Of a stretch of 64,000 nucleotides of DNA, positions 51,135 to 60,188 are shown piece after piece. Every line of letters begins with the position of its first letter. The stretch's first letter is position 1. Location: the NCBI GenBank assembly GCA_052140165.1, contig JBKQUM010000125.1, positions 1-64,000 of the forward strand, in the 5' to 3' direction. Position numbers and translations under genes: made by a program. The notes under the pieces are model-generated. The model saw only the letters and a list, made by a program, of their open reading frames with translations. It was not told where the DNA came from and did no database searches. Origin of the DNA: Bog-473 sp052140165. Lineage in GTDB: Bacteria > Actinomycetota > Acidimicrobiia > Acidimicrobiales > RAAP-2.

Positions 51135-51458
51135 ATGCAGATCGAGATGGGCAAGCCACTCCACGACGCTCGCTCAATTGAGGCGGCGCTCGATCGCCTC
51201 CGTCGCGACCTCTTCGACACGCCGGCCGTCGCCGGCAACGAGGGCGGTCCAGAACCCATCGACTACGCGTCGCTCGAATTCGAAGTCGAGCGGATGCGCA
51301 AGCGGCTGGCCATCTGGGAGATCTTCATGGGCTACATGCGTCAAGGCGCCCACAGCTGGCCCGAGGTGCAACGGTCCCTGACGAAAGAGGACTTCGACAA
51401 GATCGTGGCGATCTGCGACGGCGTCCCGCTGCGCGATCTCCTCCTGGACATGCGGTAG
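51135..51458 (+). CDS. Hypothetical conserved-looking protein
   Basis: 107 residues with an ideal site (GGGAGG, 7 bases before ATG 51135). Helical and amphipathic: ARSIEAALDRLRRDLFDTP, then LEFEVERMRKRLAIWEIFMGYMRQ, SWPEVQRSLTKEDFDKIVAICDGVPLRDLLLDMR. No membrane segment, no family recognised. It stands alone, 199 bp after the TPP enzyme; two palindromic elements follow its stop. Confidence 0.78.
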   Translation: MQIEMGKPLHDARSIEAALDRLRRDLFDTPAVAGNEGGPEPIDYASLEFEVERMRKRLAIWEIFMGYMRQGAHSWPEVQRSLTKEDFDKIVAICDGVPLRDLLLDMR

Positions 51459-51491
51459 GCGGAGCACATAGCTCACGGACCACTGCGGGTG

Positions 51492-51548
51492 ATGTCGGCA
51501 CCTGACCCAGCGGCCCTGCCGCTCTTGGCGAAGGCCAGGTGCCGACAT
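51492..51548. repeat. Nested palindromic element A
   Basis: Outer arms of 13 bp pair perfectly (51492-51504 with 51536-51548). Inside is a hairpin AGCGGC-CCT-GCCGCT (51509-51523), then CTTGGCGAAGGC. The layout and the core are shared with element B 18 bp further on, so these are copies of one repeat family, not chance hairpins. Confidence 0.7.
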
Positions 51549-51566
51549 TCCCACAGAGGCCCAGGA

Positions 51567-51615
51567 GGGCGCTTGGCCGAACGGCTCTGCCGTTCTTGGC
51601 GACGGCCAAGCGCCC
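51567..51615. repeat. Nested palindromic element B
   Basis: Outer arms of 12 bp pair perfectly (GGGCGCTTGGCC 51567-51578 with 51604-51615). Inside is a hairpin GAACGGC-TCT-GCCGTTC (51579-51595), then TTGGCGACGG. The core after the inner hairpin matches element A, while the outer arms are unrelated in sequence but both perfect, implying selection on the fold. Confidence 0.7.
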
Positions 51616-51727
51616 CCGAATCGCAAGGCCGAAGAGGATCGGCGGACAGCGACACACGGACCAGGTGGCACTGCAGTCCTGTTGAACGGCGGTCGGCTCC
51701 CGGCCGCTGCAAAGCGACGATGCCGCG

Positions 51728-52498
51728 TCAGGAGTCGGCGAAATCCACGACGACGGGAGCGTGGTCGGAGGGCTTCTGTCCCTTGCGCGCGTCGCGATCA
51801 CGGAACGCCCCCGTCGCTCGCTCCACGAGGTCGTCGCTCACCAGCACGAGGTCGATGCGCATGCCGCGCCCTTGGTGGAAGTCCCCCGACCGGTAGTCCC
51901 ACCACGTGAACGTGCCTGGCTCGTTGAAGCGGCGGAACACGTCGTCGAGCCCCCAGCCCTCGACCTGACGCAGGGCGGCACGCTCGGGCTCGCTCACGTG
52001 CGTGGCGCCGACGAACGCCGCCGGGTCCCACACGTCGTCGTCGTCGGGGGCGACGTTGAAGTCGCCGCACACGGCGACCGACGAACCCGGGGGGCACATC
52101 TCGTCGAGGGTGGTCCGCAAGCGGGCCAACCATGCGAGTTTCACCGCGTAGAACTCGTTGTCGAGGGCGCGGCCGTTCGGGACGTAGACGGAGAAGACAC
52201 GCGTGCCGGCACACGCGGCCGAGACGATGCGACGCCCGTGGTCGTCGTCGGACGTGCCGAAGCCCCGGGTGACGCCCTCCAGACCGACCTTGCTGATGAT
52301 CGCAACGCCGTTCCAGCGACCGTCACCGTCGTGGGCGGACTCGTAGCCCAGCTCGGCGAACTGTTGCTCGGGGAATTTGTCGTCGGCCAGCTTGGTCTCC
52401 TGCATGCACAGCACATCGGGCTGGTGCATCTCGACCCACTGCATCACCCGCGGCATCCGTGCCGTGAGCGAGTTCACATTCCAGGTGGCAAGTCGCAT
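51728..52498 (-). CDS. xthA: Exodeoxyribonuclease III (AP endonuclease)
   Basis: 256 residues of the EEP nuclease family: MRLATWNVNSLTARMPRVMQW with the metal Asn, MQETKLADDKFP with the metal Glu near 34, SVYVPNGR, VCGDFNVAPDDDDVWDP (Asp/Asn near 146) and the final RIDLVLVSDDL and KPSDHAPVVVDF with the catalytic Asp-His pair. Repairs abasic sites. The ATG shares one base with the fabZ stop (TGATG), so it is the last gene of the kgd operon run. Confidence 0.94.
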   Translation of the reverse strand: MRLATWNVNSLTARMPRVMQWVEMHQPDVLCMQETKLADDKFPEQQFAELGYESAHDGDGRWNGVAIISKVGLEGVTRGFGTSDDDHGRRIVSAACAGTRVFSVYVPNGRALDNEFYAVKLAWLARLRTTLDEMCPPGSSVAVCGDFNVAPDDDDVWDPAAFVGATHVSEPERAALRQVEGWGLDDVFRRFNEPGTFTWWDYRSGDFHQGRGMRIDLVLVSDDLVERATGAFRDRDARKGQKPSDHAPVVVDFADS

Positions 52499-52935
52499 CA
52501 GGCCACTCCCCCGTCGACGATCACAAAGAGAAGGTCGGCCTCACAAGCGATCCTGCCACGCACGGAGGCCGTGCCGTGACCCTTCCCGCCCCGCGCCGAC
52601 AGGCGGTCCATGGTCACCTCGAGCTCGAGGATTTCGCCGGGGACCACCTGTCGGCGGAATCGCGCCCGCTCGATGCCGCCGAAGAGGGGCAGCTTGCCCT
52701 TGTAGCGGGGGTCGAGCAGAACGGCGATACCGCCGAGCTGCGCCAGCGATTCGACCATGAGGACGCCCGGAAGAGTCGGGCGTCCGGGAAAGTGTCCGGC
52801 GAAGAACGGCTCGTCGCCGGTCAGCTCCCACCGTCCGCGGGCCGAGACGCCCGGCTCCACGGCGGTCACCGCGCTGACGAAGAGAAACGGCGGCCGGTGC
52901 GGCAGGACATCGGCTGGTCGCGGGAGGGCCGTCAA
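52498..52935 (-). CDS. fabZ: 3-hydroxyacyl-ACP dehydratase FabZ
   Basis: 145 residues of the hotdog fold: DVLPHRPPFLFVSAVTAVEPG at about 8-28, catalytic His in EPFFAGHFPGRPTLPGVLMVESLAQLGG with the partner Glu in the following helix, and FGGIERARFRRQVVPGEIL. It dehydrates 3-hydroxyacyl-ACP in fatty acid synthesis. TTG 52935 is the best-placed start: an ATG overlapping the previous stop is out of frame, and no ATG or GTG precedes the domain in frame. It lies 16 bp after the NYN/S1 gene. Confidence 0.9.
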   Translation of the reverse strand: MTALPRPADVLPHRPPFLFVSAVTAVEPGVSARGRWELTGDEPFFAGHFPGRPTLPGVLMVESLAQLGGIAVLLDPRYKGKLPLFGGIERARFRRQVVPGEILELEVTMDRLSARGGKGHGTASVRGRIACEADLLFVIVDGGVA

Positions 52936-52951
52936 CGTAGGCAGCCGACTG

Positions 52952-54397
52952 TCATCGGGGCGGCGCCTTGGCGGCCTTCTTGGCCGGCGCCTTGCCCGCC
53001 CTGGTGGCCTTCTTGGCCGGTGCCTTGCTCGCCTTGGCCGCCCTCTTGGCCGTGGCCTTCTTCGCCGGTGCCGCCGCCTTCTTGGCCGGTGACTTCTTGG
53101 CCGGCCCCGCCGCCTTCTTGGCCGCGGCTTTCTTGGCCGGCGTGGGAGCCACCTTCTTCGCCGGCGCCTTCTTCGCCCCCGAAGCGGACTTCTTGCGGGC
53201 GGGTGCCTTCTCTCCGGGCACCTTCTTCTCATGCGCCGGCACCGGCAGCGCCAACTCAGCCACGCGGCGGGGCGGGTCGAGGCCGGCGAGCACGAACGGG
53301 CGCACCTCCCCCTTCTTGAGGACCTGGCGGGCCTTGGTCGGCGGCGGCGTCCCCATGGCGGTCAGCGGGATATAGCAGTGCAGCACACCGCCGCCCGGCA
53401 GCGACACGTCGACCATGGCGCCGTGCGACGTGAACGAGACCACCTCGCCGTCCACCGTGTTCCCCACCGCGAAGGCGGCGACGAAATTGATGAACGCCAG
53501 CGGCTCGTTGACCGCTGGCGGCGGGGTGGTCTGCTTCTTGGGGCGGTCCCCATGCCGGCCCGACGGCGCCACCGCCTTCGCCGCCTGGGCGCCCTTTCCC
53601 TCCCCGTGCTTGGAGGCGGGGGCGTCCTTCTTGGCCCTGGCGACCTTCTGCGGTGCGGTCTTCCTGGCCGAGGCGTGCTTCTTGGCCGCGTCCCTCGACT
53701 TGTGGGGCTCTGGGGGGTGCAGCGCCTCCTCGACCGCCTCCTCCACGGCGCTCGAGAAGACCGGGTCCAGCTTGGCCCGGGCCGGAGGAGGGGCAGCCGG
53801 CGTGATCGGCCACGAGGTGTCGACCGGCGGCGCCTGCTGGGTCGCCTTCCTGGCCTTGGACGACCTCTTGGCGGCCTTCTTGGCAGCCCGGGCCAGCTCG
53901 GCCGCCTTGGCCGGCGCGGACTCCGGATCCTTCTTGGACTTGGCCTCGGCCGTGGCGGCCCTGCTCTTGGGCCCTCGGATCGGAAGCCGGGGCGTGAAGA
54001 TCCACCCCACTCCCGGCACGGGCTTGCCACCGATCAGGCGTCCGTCGTCGAACAGCCACGGGTGCTCGCCGTGGAATTCCTGGAACGAGTCGTTGGACAG
54101 GACGACCGCGCCGGTCCGCTCGGCAATGCGCAGCACGAACGCGTCCCCCCGGCCGATGGCGCCCGCCGGAGGGGAGATGATCTCCCCGTTGAGCATCGCC
54201 TGGCGGACCTCCTCACGCTCGGCTTCGGAGACCCGGTGCTCGAAGGTGGCGTCGACCACCACGATGATGCTGGAGCCGGGGTCCTCGGCCGCGTAGGCGC
54301 GCACCGCGTCGTCGAGCTGCTTCAGGCTTGGGAGGGTTCGTCCTTCGGTGGCGAGATTGGACCCGTCCACCACGACGTGATGCTCAGCCAATGGCAC
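52952..54397 (-). CDS. NYN/Zc3h12a-like RNase, S1-like and histone-like tail fusion
   Basis: 481 residues, cytosolic. N-terminal PIN/NYN-type nuclease at about 6-140: Asp11 in VVVDGSNLA, Asp49 in VVVDATFEH, Asp85 in GRGDAFVLR and Asp103 in LSNDSFQEF are the usual acidic metal site, ending WIFTPRLPIRG. A Lys/Ala/Pro linker is followed near 305-350 by an S1-like beta-barrel (GNTVDGEVVSFTSHGAMVDVSL). The last about 90 residues are KKAPAKK/AAKK repeats like histone H1 or HupB tails. The parts suggest an RNA-cleaving protein with two nucleic-acid-binding modules. GTG 54397 overlaps kgd by 14 bp. Confidence 0.83.
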   Translation of the reverse strand: MPLAEHHVVVDGSNLATEGRTLPSLKQLDDAVRAYAAEDPGSSIIVVVDATFEHRVSEAEREEVRQAMLNGEIISPPAGAIGRGDAFVLRIAERTGAVVLSNDSFQEFHGEHPWLFDDGRLIGGKPVPGVGWIFTPRLPIRGPKSRAATAEAKSKKDPESAPAKAAELARAAKKAAKRSSKARKATQQAPPVDTSWPITPAAPPPARAKLDPVFSSAVEEAVEEALHPPEPHKSRDAAKKHASARKTAPQKVARAKKDAPASKHGEGKGAQAAKAVAPSGRHGDRPKKQTTPPPAVNEPLAFINFVAAFAVGNTVDGEVVSFTSHGAMVDVSLPGGGVLHCYIPLTAMGTPPPTKARQVLKKGEVRPFVLAGLDPPRRVAELALPVPAHEKKVPGEKAPARKKSASGAKKAPAKKVAPTPAKKAAAKKAAGPAKKSPAKKAAAPAKKATAKRAAKASKAPAKKATRAGKAPAKKAAKAPPR

Positions 54398-57300
54398 GTC
54401 GCAAGAGATCGGCCTGCTCCAGTTGGTGCAGGGCGGCGCTCCCGATGGCCGGGCTGGCGGATCCGGGGCGGCTCACGTGGCGCAGCCGCAGGCGGTCGGG
54501 AAGGCAGGCGTGAAGGCGGGCGTGCACGAACGACCAGGCTCCCATGTTCTCGGGCTCCTCCTGGAGCCAGACGACCTCGGTGGCCTCGCTGTACCGCTCG
54601 AAGATGTGCGTGAGCAATTCGACGGGCCACGGGTAGATCTGCTCCACCCAGACCAGGGCGATCCCGGCCGCCTCCTCGGGCTCGAGCTCCGCTCTGCGCT
54701 GCTCGGCCTCGTGGCCGATCTTCCCGCTGCACAGCACGATGCGACGCACCGTCGAGGGATCCTCAATGGAGCCGTCGTCGATTACGTGGCGGAAGGAGCC
54801 CGACTCGAGGTCGGAGAAGGTCGAGCGCGAGGCGTGGGCGCGCAGCATCGATTTCGGCGTGACGACGATCAGGGGCCGCTGCGGGCTCGACAACGCCTGG
54901 GAGCGGAGCAGATGGAAGTACTGCGCCGAGGTGGAGGGGATGGTGACCCGCATGTTGCCGCGGGCACTGAGGGAGAGGAAGCGTTCGAAGCGGGACGACG
55001 AGTGCTCGGGGCCCTGGCCCTCGTACCCGTGCGGCAGCAGCATCACGAGCCCGGCGAACTGGCCCCACTTGTTCTCGGCCGCCACGAGGAAGTTGTCGAT
55101 GATGATCTGGGCCCCGTTGGCGAAGTCGCCGAACTGCGCCTCCCAGGCGACCAACGCCTCGGGCGCCTCCACCGAGTAGCCGTACTCGAAGCCGACAGCC
55201 GCATACTCCGAGAGCAGCGAATCGCGCACGGTGAAGTTGCCCATCTCCCCCGCCGGCTCGAGCGGGCCGGCGCCGATGCGCCGCAGGCCGTCGCGGATGT
55301 GGGCCAACGGGACGTACTCCTCGCCGTTGGAGTAGTCGACCAGCACGGCGTGGCGGTGGCTGAACGTTCCGCGGCGGGTGTCCTGACCCGTCAGGCGCAC
55401 GTTGACGCCCTGGTACATGAGGGATCCGATGGCCAACGCCTCGGCGAGCGCCCAGTCGACGTGTCCGCCCGCCACGAGCTCGTCCCGCTGGGCGAACTGG
55501 CGCTCGAGCTTCGGGTGCACCGTGAACCCTTCGGGGACCGAACGCACGACCGAGGACAGGGCCCGCAGCACCTCTGGCGCAACACCCGTCTCCGCCGACG
55601 GCCGGTCCGCCGGCCCGGTGTCGGGCGCCGGCAACTCGGTCGGTGCGAGCGATGGCTCCTGACGCACTTCGTCGAGAACGGACTGCAGCTTGGCGTTGAA
55701 GTCGTCGAGAGCGGACTCCGCCTCCTCGAGCGTGATGTCACCCCGGCGGACGAGCGTCTCGGTGTAGAGCTTGCGGACCGAGCGCTTGGCCTCGATCCGC
55801 TGGTACATCAGTGGCTGGGTGTAGCTGGGGTCGTCGCCCTCGTTGTGCCCATGCTTGCGGTAGCACACGAGGTCGATGACAACGTCCTTGTGGAAGGTCT
55901 GGCGGAACGAGAAGGCGAGGCGGGCCGCCCGCACACAGGCCTCGGGGTCGTCGCCGTTGACGTGGAAGATCGGCGCCTGGACCATTTTCGCCACATCGGT
56001 CGGGTACACCGACGTGCGGGCGGACGCGGGAGCGGTGGTGAACCCGAGCTGGTTGTTGATGACGAGGTGCACCGTGCCGCCGGTCCGGTATCCCGACAGG
56101 CCCGAGAGGTTGAGGGTCTCGGCCACGACGCCCTGACCGGCGAAGGCCGCGTCGCCGTGGACGAGCACGGACATGCACGGGAACCCGAAGGTGCCGTCGG
56201 CGGCCGCGGCCGGCGTGCCGTCGGTCGGCGGCGACAGGCGGTCCTGCTTGGCCCGCGTCATGCCCTCGACGACGGGGTCGACCGCCTCGAGGTGCGAGGG
56301 GTTCGACGCCAGCGTGATGGGGAGCTCCTCGCCGGCGCTGGCGTGGAACACCCCGCGGGCGCCCTTGTGGTACTTCACGTCGCCGGAGCCCTGGACCGAC
56401 TCGGGGTCGAGGTTGCCCTCGAACTCCTCGAAGATCTCCTTGTACGACTTGCCGACGATGTTGGCCAGCACGTTCAGCCGGCCCCGGTGGGCCATCCCCA
56501 TGACGACCTCGGCCACGCCGGAGCCCGCGGCGGCGTCGAGAAGCGCATCGAGCAGCACGATGGTCGACTCGGCCCCCTCGAGCCCGAACCGCTTCTGGCC
56601 CACGTAGCGGGTGTGGAGGAAGCGCTCGAAGACCTCGGCCGCGTTGAGCCGGTCGAGGATATGGCGTTGTTCCTCGAGGTTGAGCGTGACGGGCTGACCC
56701 TCGACGTGCTGCTGAATCCACCGCTTCTGCTCGGGATCCTGAATGTGCATGTACTCGATGCCCAGTGTCCGGCAGTAGGCGTCGCGCAGCACGTGGAGGA
56801 TGTCGTCGAGCGTGGCGGTCTCGCGGCCGGCCAGGCCGTCGGCGACGAAGTGGCGTGGCAGGTCCCAGATGGTCAGGCCGTAGGTGAGCGGGTCGAGCTC
56901 GGGGTGGATGTGCGGGGGCTCGGCATCGAGCGGGTCGAGGTGCGCGATCAAGTGCCCGCGCACCCGGTACATGTTGATGAGCGCCTGCACCCGGACCTGC
57001 TTGAGAAGGCGCTGGTGCTCGCCCTCGCCGGTGCCGAGGCCGGCGTTGTTGTCCGGCTGCCAGCGGACCGGCTCGTAGGGCACACCCATCGACTCGAACA
57101 GCGCGTCGTAGAAGCCGTCGGCACCGGTCAGGAGCGCCGCCACGCGGGCGAGGAAGAGCCCGGACTCGGCCCCCTGGATGATCCGGTGGTCGTAGGTGGA
57201 CGTGAGGGTCACGACCTTGCCCAGCCCGAGCTGCGCGAGCACCCGCGGGTCGGCCGCCTCGTATCCGGCCGGGTAGCCGAGCGAGCCGACGCCGATGATG

Positions 57301-58091
57301 GCACCCTGTCCGGGCATCAGGCGCGGCACCGACTGCACGGTGCCGAGGGTCCCGGGGTTGGTCAGCGACACCGTCGTGCCGGTGAAGTCGTCGGGGGTGA
57401 TCTTGTTCGTGTGGATCTTGCGGATGAGGTCCTCGTAGGCCAGGACGAAGGAGCGGAAGTCGAGCGTGTCGGCGTCCTTGATGCACGGCACGAGCAATGT
57501 GCGGCTGCCGTCGCTCTTCTCCTGGTCGACGGCCAGCCCGAGCCCCACGTGCTTGTGGTGGACGACGCCGGGTTTCCCGGTGCCGTCGGCGTCCTCGACG
57601 AAGGCCGAGTTCAGGGCGGGCACGTCGCTGAGGGCGCGCACGACGGCGTAGCCGATGAGATGGGTGAAGCTGACCTTGGCACCTGTCGTCCGCGCCAGCT
57701 GGTTGTTGAGCACCAGGCGGTTGACCTCGAGCAGGCGGGCCGGCACCGAGCGGACGCTCGTGGCCGTGGGCACGCCCAGGCTCGCCTCCATGTTGGCCAC
57801 GATGCGAGAGGCGGCACCCCGCAGGACGGTGGCCTGCTCGCCACCCGCCTCGGCGGCCGGAGTCGCAGCCGGGACGGGTGCCGCCGGGGCCGCGTGGGCC
57901 TGGGATTGGGCCTTGGCCTGGGCGGAGGGCGCGGGCTGGGGAGCGGGAACGGGGGCGGGCCGGTAGTCGGCGAAGAACTCCCGCCAGCTGTCGCTGACCG
58001 AGGAGGGGTCGGCCAGGAAACGGTCGTACATGTCGTCGACCAACCAGGCATTGGGCCCGAAGGAGCCTCCCGCGCCACCGAACTGCGTCAT
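54384..58091 (-). CDS. kgd: Multifunctional 2-oxoglutarate metabolism enzyme Kgd
   Basis: 1235 residues, the usual size for actinobacterial Kgd (2-oxoglutarate decarboxylase/carboligase and SucA-E2o fusion). N-terminal E2o-like peptide WLVDDMYDRFLADPSSVSDSWREFFADY, an Ala/Pro/Gln linker at about 36-85, the succinyltransferase-like domain at about 90-330 with DHRIIQGAESG near 302, then the E1o ThDP domain from about 370 with GMAHRGRLNVLANIVG near 532 and HGDAAFAGQGVVAETL near 640. No lipoyl domain, as in the family. It feeds the TCA cycle. First gene of a run with the NYN/S1 fusion, fabZ and xthA. Confidence 0.96.
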   Translation of the reverse strand: MTQFGGAGGSFGPNAWLVDDMYDRFLADPSSVSDSWREFFADYRPAPVPAPQPAPSAQAKAQSQAHAAPAAPVPAATPAAEAGGEQATVLRGAASRIVANMEASLGVPTATSVRSVPARLLEVNRLVLNNQLARTTGAKVSFTHLIGYAVVRALSDVPALNSAFVEDADGTGKPGVVHHKHVGLGLAVDQEKSDGSRTLLVPCIKDADTLDFRSFVLAYEDLIRKIHTNKITPDDFTGTTVSLTNPGTLGTVQSVPRLMPGQGAIIGVGSLGYPAGYEAADPRVLAQLGLGKVVTLTSTYDHRIIQGAESGLFLARVAALLTGADGFYDALFESMGVPYEPVRWQPDNNAGLGTGEGEHQRLLKQVRVQALINMYRVRGHLIAHLDPLDAEPPHIHPELDPLTYGLTIWDLPRHFVADGLAGRETATLDDILHVLRDAYCRTLGIEYMHIQDPEQKRWIQQHVEGQPVTLNLEEQRHILDRLNAAEVFERFLHTRYVGQKRFGLEGAESTIVLLDALLDAAAGSGVAEVVMGMAHRGRLNVLANIVGKSYKEIFEEFEGNLDPESVQGSGDVKYHKGARGVFHASAGEELPITLASNPSHLEAVDPVVEGMTRAKQDRLSPPTDGTPAAAADGTFGFPCMSVLVHGDAAFAGQGVVAETLNLSGLSGYRTGGTVHLVINNQLGFTTAPASARTSVYPTDVAKMVQAPIFHVNGDDPEACVRAARLAFSFRQTFHKDVVIDLVCYRKHGHNEGDDPSYTQPLMYQRIEAKRSVRKLYTETLVRRGDITLEEAESALDDFNAKLQSVLDEVRQEPSLAPTELPAPDTGPADRPSAETGVAPEVLRALSSVVRSVPEGFTVHPKLERQFAQRDELVAGGHVDWALAEALAIGSLMYQGVNVRLTGQDTRRGTFSHRHAVLVDYSNGEEYVPLAHIRDGLRRIGAGPLEPAGEMGNFTVRDSLLSEYAAVGFEYGYSVEAPEALVAWEAQFGDFANGAQIIIDNFLVAAENKWGQFAGLVMLLPHGYEGQGPEHSSSRFERFLSLSARGNMRVTIPSTSAQYFHLLRSQALSSPQRPLIVVTPKSMLRAHASRSTFSDLESGSFRHVIDDGSIEDPSTVRRIVLCSGKIGHEAEQRRAELEPEEAAGIALVWVEQIYPWPVELLTHIFERYSEATEVVWLQEEPENMGAWSFVHARLHACLPDRLRLRHVSRPGSASPAIGSAALHQLEQADLLRRAIG

Positions 58092-58152
58092 GGTTCAACC
58101 CTACCGGCGGCGGTCGGCCCCGGGGGTCGGGTTGGTAGCGTCAGCCCTGCCC

Positions 58153-58953
58153 ATGAGCTATCCGGCTGCCCTCCACGTCACCGCGCGGCCCGCCCCGGCA
58201 CCAGGTGCCGTGACCGTGGTGTTCGTCCACGGTGGGCTGGACCGGGGGGACAGCTTCCGGCGGGTGATGCGGCGGCTGCCCGAGCTGGCCACGCTCGCCT
58301 ACGACCGCCGGGGTTACCAGGGCTCCCGGAGCGGCGGGGTGGTGGACCTGGGCGGCCACGTGCAGGATCTCCTATTGATTGCGGAGGAGGCGCGCTCGGG
58401 GGGCGGCGGCCCCGTGGTCGCCATCGGCCACAGCCTCGGGGGCGACGTCGTCGTGGGCGCGGCGCTGGCGGAGCCGGCGGCGTTCGACGCCCTCGCGGCC
58501 TACGAGCCGCCCATGCCCTGGCTCGGTTTCCGCCGCGACCGGCCCGGCGAGGCCCGGGCCTGGCCGGCCATGGCCGACGACCCGGGCGAGGAGGCTGAGC
58601 GTTTCTTTACCCGGATGGTGGGCCCGGCGGCCTGGTCCCGCCTCTCCGAGGCGGGCCGGGCGGAGCGCCGCGCCGACGGTCCGGCACTGGTGGCCGACCT
58701 TCGCAGCTTGCGGGGCGAGGGCCCGCCGTTCGACGTCACCGCGCTCGATGTGCCGTCCGTGTTCGGCATGGGCGGGCCGGCCTCACAGCCGCACCACCGC
58801 GCCAGCGTGCAGTGGCTGGGCGAGCACGTCCCCGACGCCGCCGTCCACGAGATCACGGGCGCCGCCCACGGCGCGCACCTTTCGCACCCCGATCACTTCG
58901 CTGCGCTGACCCGTCTGGTGGTGCAGCGGGCGGGAGGCCCGGCGGGGCGTTAG
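58153..58953 (+). CDS. Alpha/beta hydrolase
   Basis: 266 residues: oxyanion-hole VFVHGGLDRGDSF at about 23-35, YDRRGYQGS, nucleophile Ser in VVAIGHSLGGDVV (about 97), acid in a later strand (DVPSVFGMGG region) and catalytic His in ITGAAHGAHLSHPDHF near 244. No signal peptide; cytosolic esterase or similar, substrate unknown. ATG 58153. Stop TAG; overlaps the convergent DMT gene by 4 bp. Divergent from kgd with 61 bp between. Confidence 0.88.
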   Translation: MSYPAALHVTARPAPAPGAVTVVFVHGGLDRGDSFRRVMRRLPELATLAYDRRGYQGSRSGGVVDLGGHVQDLLLIAEEARSGGGGPVVAIGHSLGGDVVVGAALAEPAAFDALAAYEPPMPWLGFRRDRPGEARAWPAMADDPGEEAERFFTRMVGPAAWSRLSEAGRAERRADGPALVADLRSLRGEGPPFDVTALDVPSVFGMGGPASQPHHRASVQWLGEHVPDAAVHEITGAAHGAHLSHPDHFAALTRLVVQRAGGPAGR

Positions 58954-59894
58954 GCCGACGAGAACGGCAGCCCGCCGTCCCCCACCGCCGAGGACGGGTG
59001 CTTGAGGCGCCGCGACAGCATCTCCTCGTACTCGACCCCCTTGCCCTCACTCTTCATGCCCGTAACGAGCGGGGAGTTCGAGAGGAACACCGCCCCCATG
59101 AACATGACCAGCAGCGAGACGGCCTCGAGCGGGCCGTAAGGCCCCGAGGTCCGCAGGCTGTCGCCGTAGAGCGCGATACCCAGGCAGATGCTGACCAGCG
59201 GGTCGACCAGCACCAGGGTCGATTGCGAAGCGGCCAGTGGCCCGGCATGGAACGCGTTCTGGGTCAGGAAGAGCCCGAGCAGGCCGAAGACGATCACGCC
59301 GTAGGTCTGCCAGTGCTCGAACAACGTCACCCAGTCGTTCGCTGCGAAGTCGCTCACGACCTTGATGAGAGCGGCGGTGAACGCGAACGCGATGGCCGCC
59401 GCGCTGCCGAACATCGCAGCCTTCCACCAGCGGGGGCCCCAACGCGTGGCCACCACGGTGACGACGATGAGGAAGCTGGCGCTGCCGCCGACAACGATCC
59501 AACCCAGGTTGGTCGGCGTCTGGTCACCGCCGCCCGGCGCGGCGAAGAAGAGGAACCCCGAGAGCCCGAACGCGATGGCCGAGGCCCCGATCCACTCGCG
59601 TGTCGAGATGGAGAAACGGAAATACGTGCCGAGGATGGCCACGAGGAACAGGAGCTCCATCGTCAGGATCGGCTGCACCACCGAGAGGCGACCGATGTGC
59701 AGCGCGAAGGACTGCAAGAGGAACGAGCAGATCATGAAACCGAAGCCGAGGAGCCAGACACCCCGGCGGATGGCGTGGGCCATGAGGCTGAGCCGCATCG
59801 TCGACTCTTCCGGGGCGTCCTCCACTCCCATGCGCTGGAACACGCTGGTCAGCGCGTTCGAAAGTGCAGCTGCGACCGCTAGTACGTAGACCAT
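58950..59894 (-). CDS. DMT-superfamily (EamA-like) transporter
   Basis: 314 residues with about nine or ten hydrophobic segments, opening VLAVAAALSNALTSVFQRMGVE. The first half ends with the LSVVQPILTMELLFLVAILGTYF pattern, and the C-terminal half has ASQSTLVLVDPLVSICLGIALYGD, the mirrored EamA repeat. Ends in a charged cytoplasmic tail (MLSRRLKHPSS). Substrate unknown (metabolite or drug export). Stop TAA. Confidence 0.85.
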   Translation of the reverse strand: MVYVLAVAAALSNALTSVFQRMGVEDAPEESTMRLSLMAHAIRRGVWLLGFGFMICSFLLQSFALHIGRLSVVQPILTMELLFLVAILGTYFRFSISTREWIGASAIAFGLSGFLFFAAPGGGDQTPTNLGWIVVGGSASFLIVVTVVATRWGPRWWKAAMFGSAAAIAFAFTAALIKVVSDFAANDWVTLFEHWQTYGVIVFGLLGLFLTQNAFHAGPLAASQSTLVLVDPLVSICLGIALYGDSLRTSGPYGPLEAVSLLVMFMGAVFLSNSPLVTGMKSEGKGVEYEEMLSRRLKHPSSAVGDGGLPFSSA

Positions 59895-60188
59895 CGCCTT
59901 TGACAGAATCTAGTTGTCGGCTGTCACGGATCACGCAGTCAACTCCCAGCTGGCACCCAGGTTCACTGACCTGCGTCTGATCACCCCTTCCACGCAGGAT
60001 TCATGTGTAGCGGACCGCTCTGCACCGGATCGGGTCTCTCTCCGCCGCGATCCCGCAGAAATTCCGGAGCAGATGACCCAAAAGAATGTGGCAATTGGGT
60101 TACGTTTACGACCAAATCTTCCGACATCGACATGGAGGAAGCGGGGGTGCCGGCCGTCACCGGGGCGGTCGAGGGACAAGGGAGTGCT

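Noticed and set aside
51492..51615. Integron attC sites or REP/RAYT elements
   Set aside because: No GTTRRRY/RYYYAAC ends, no GTAG head, and no integrase or RAYT gene in view.
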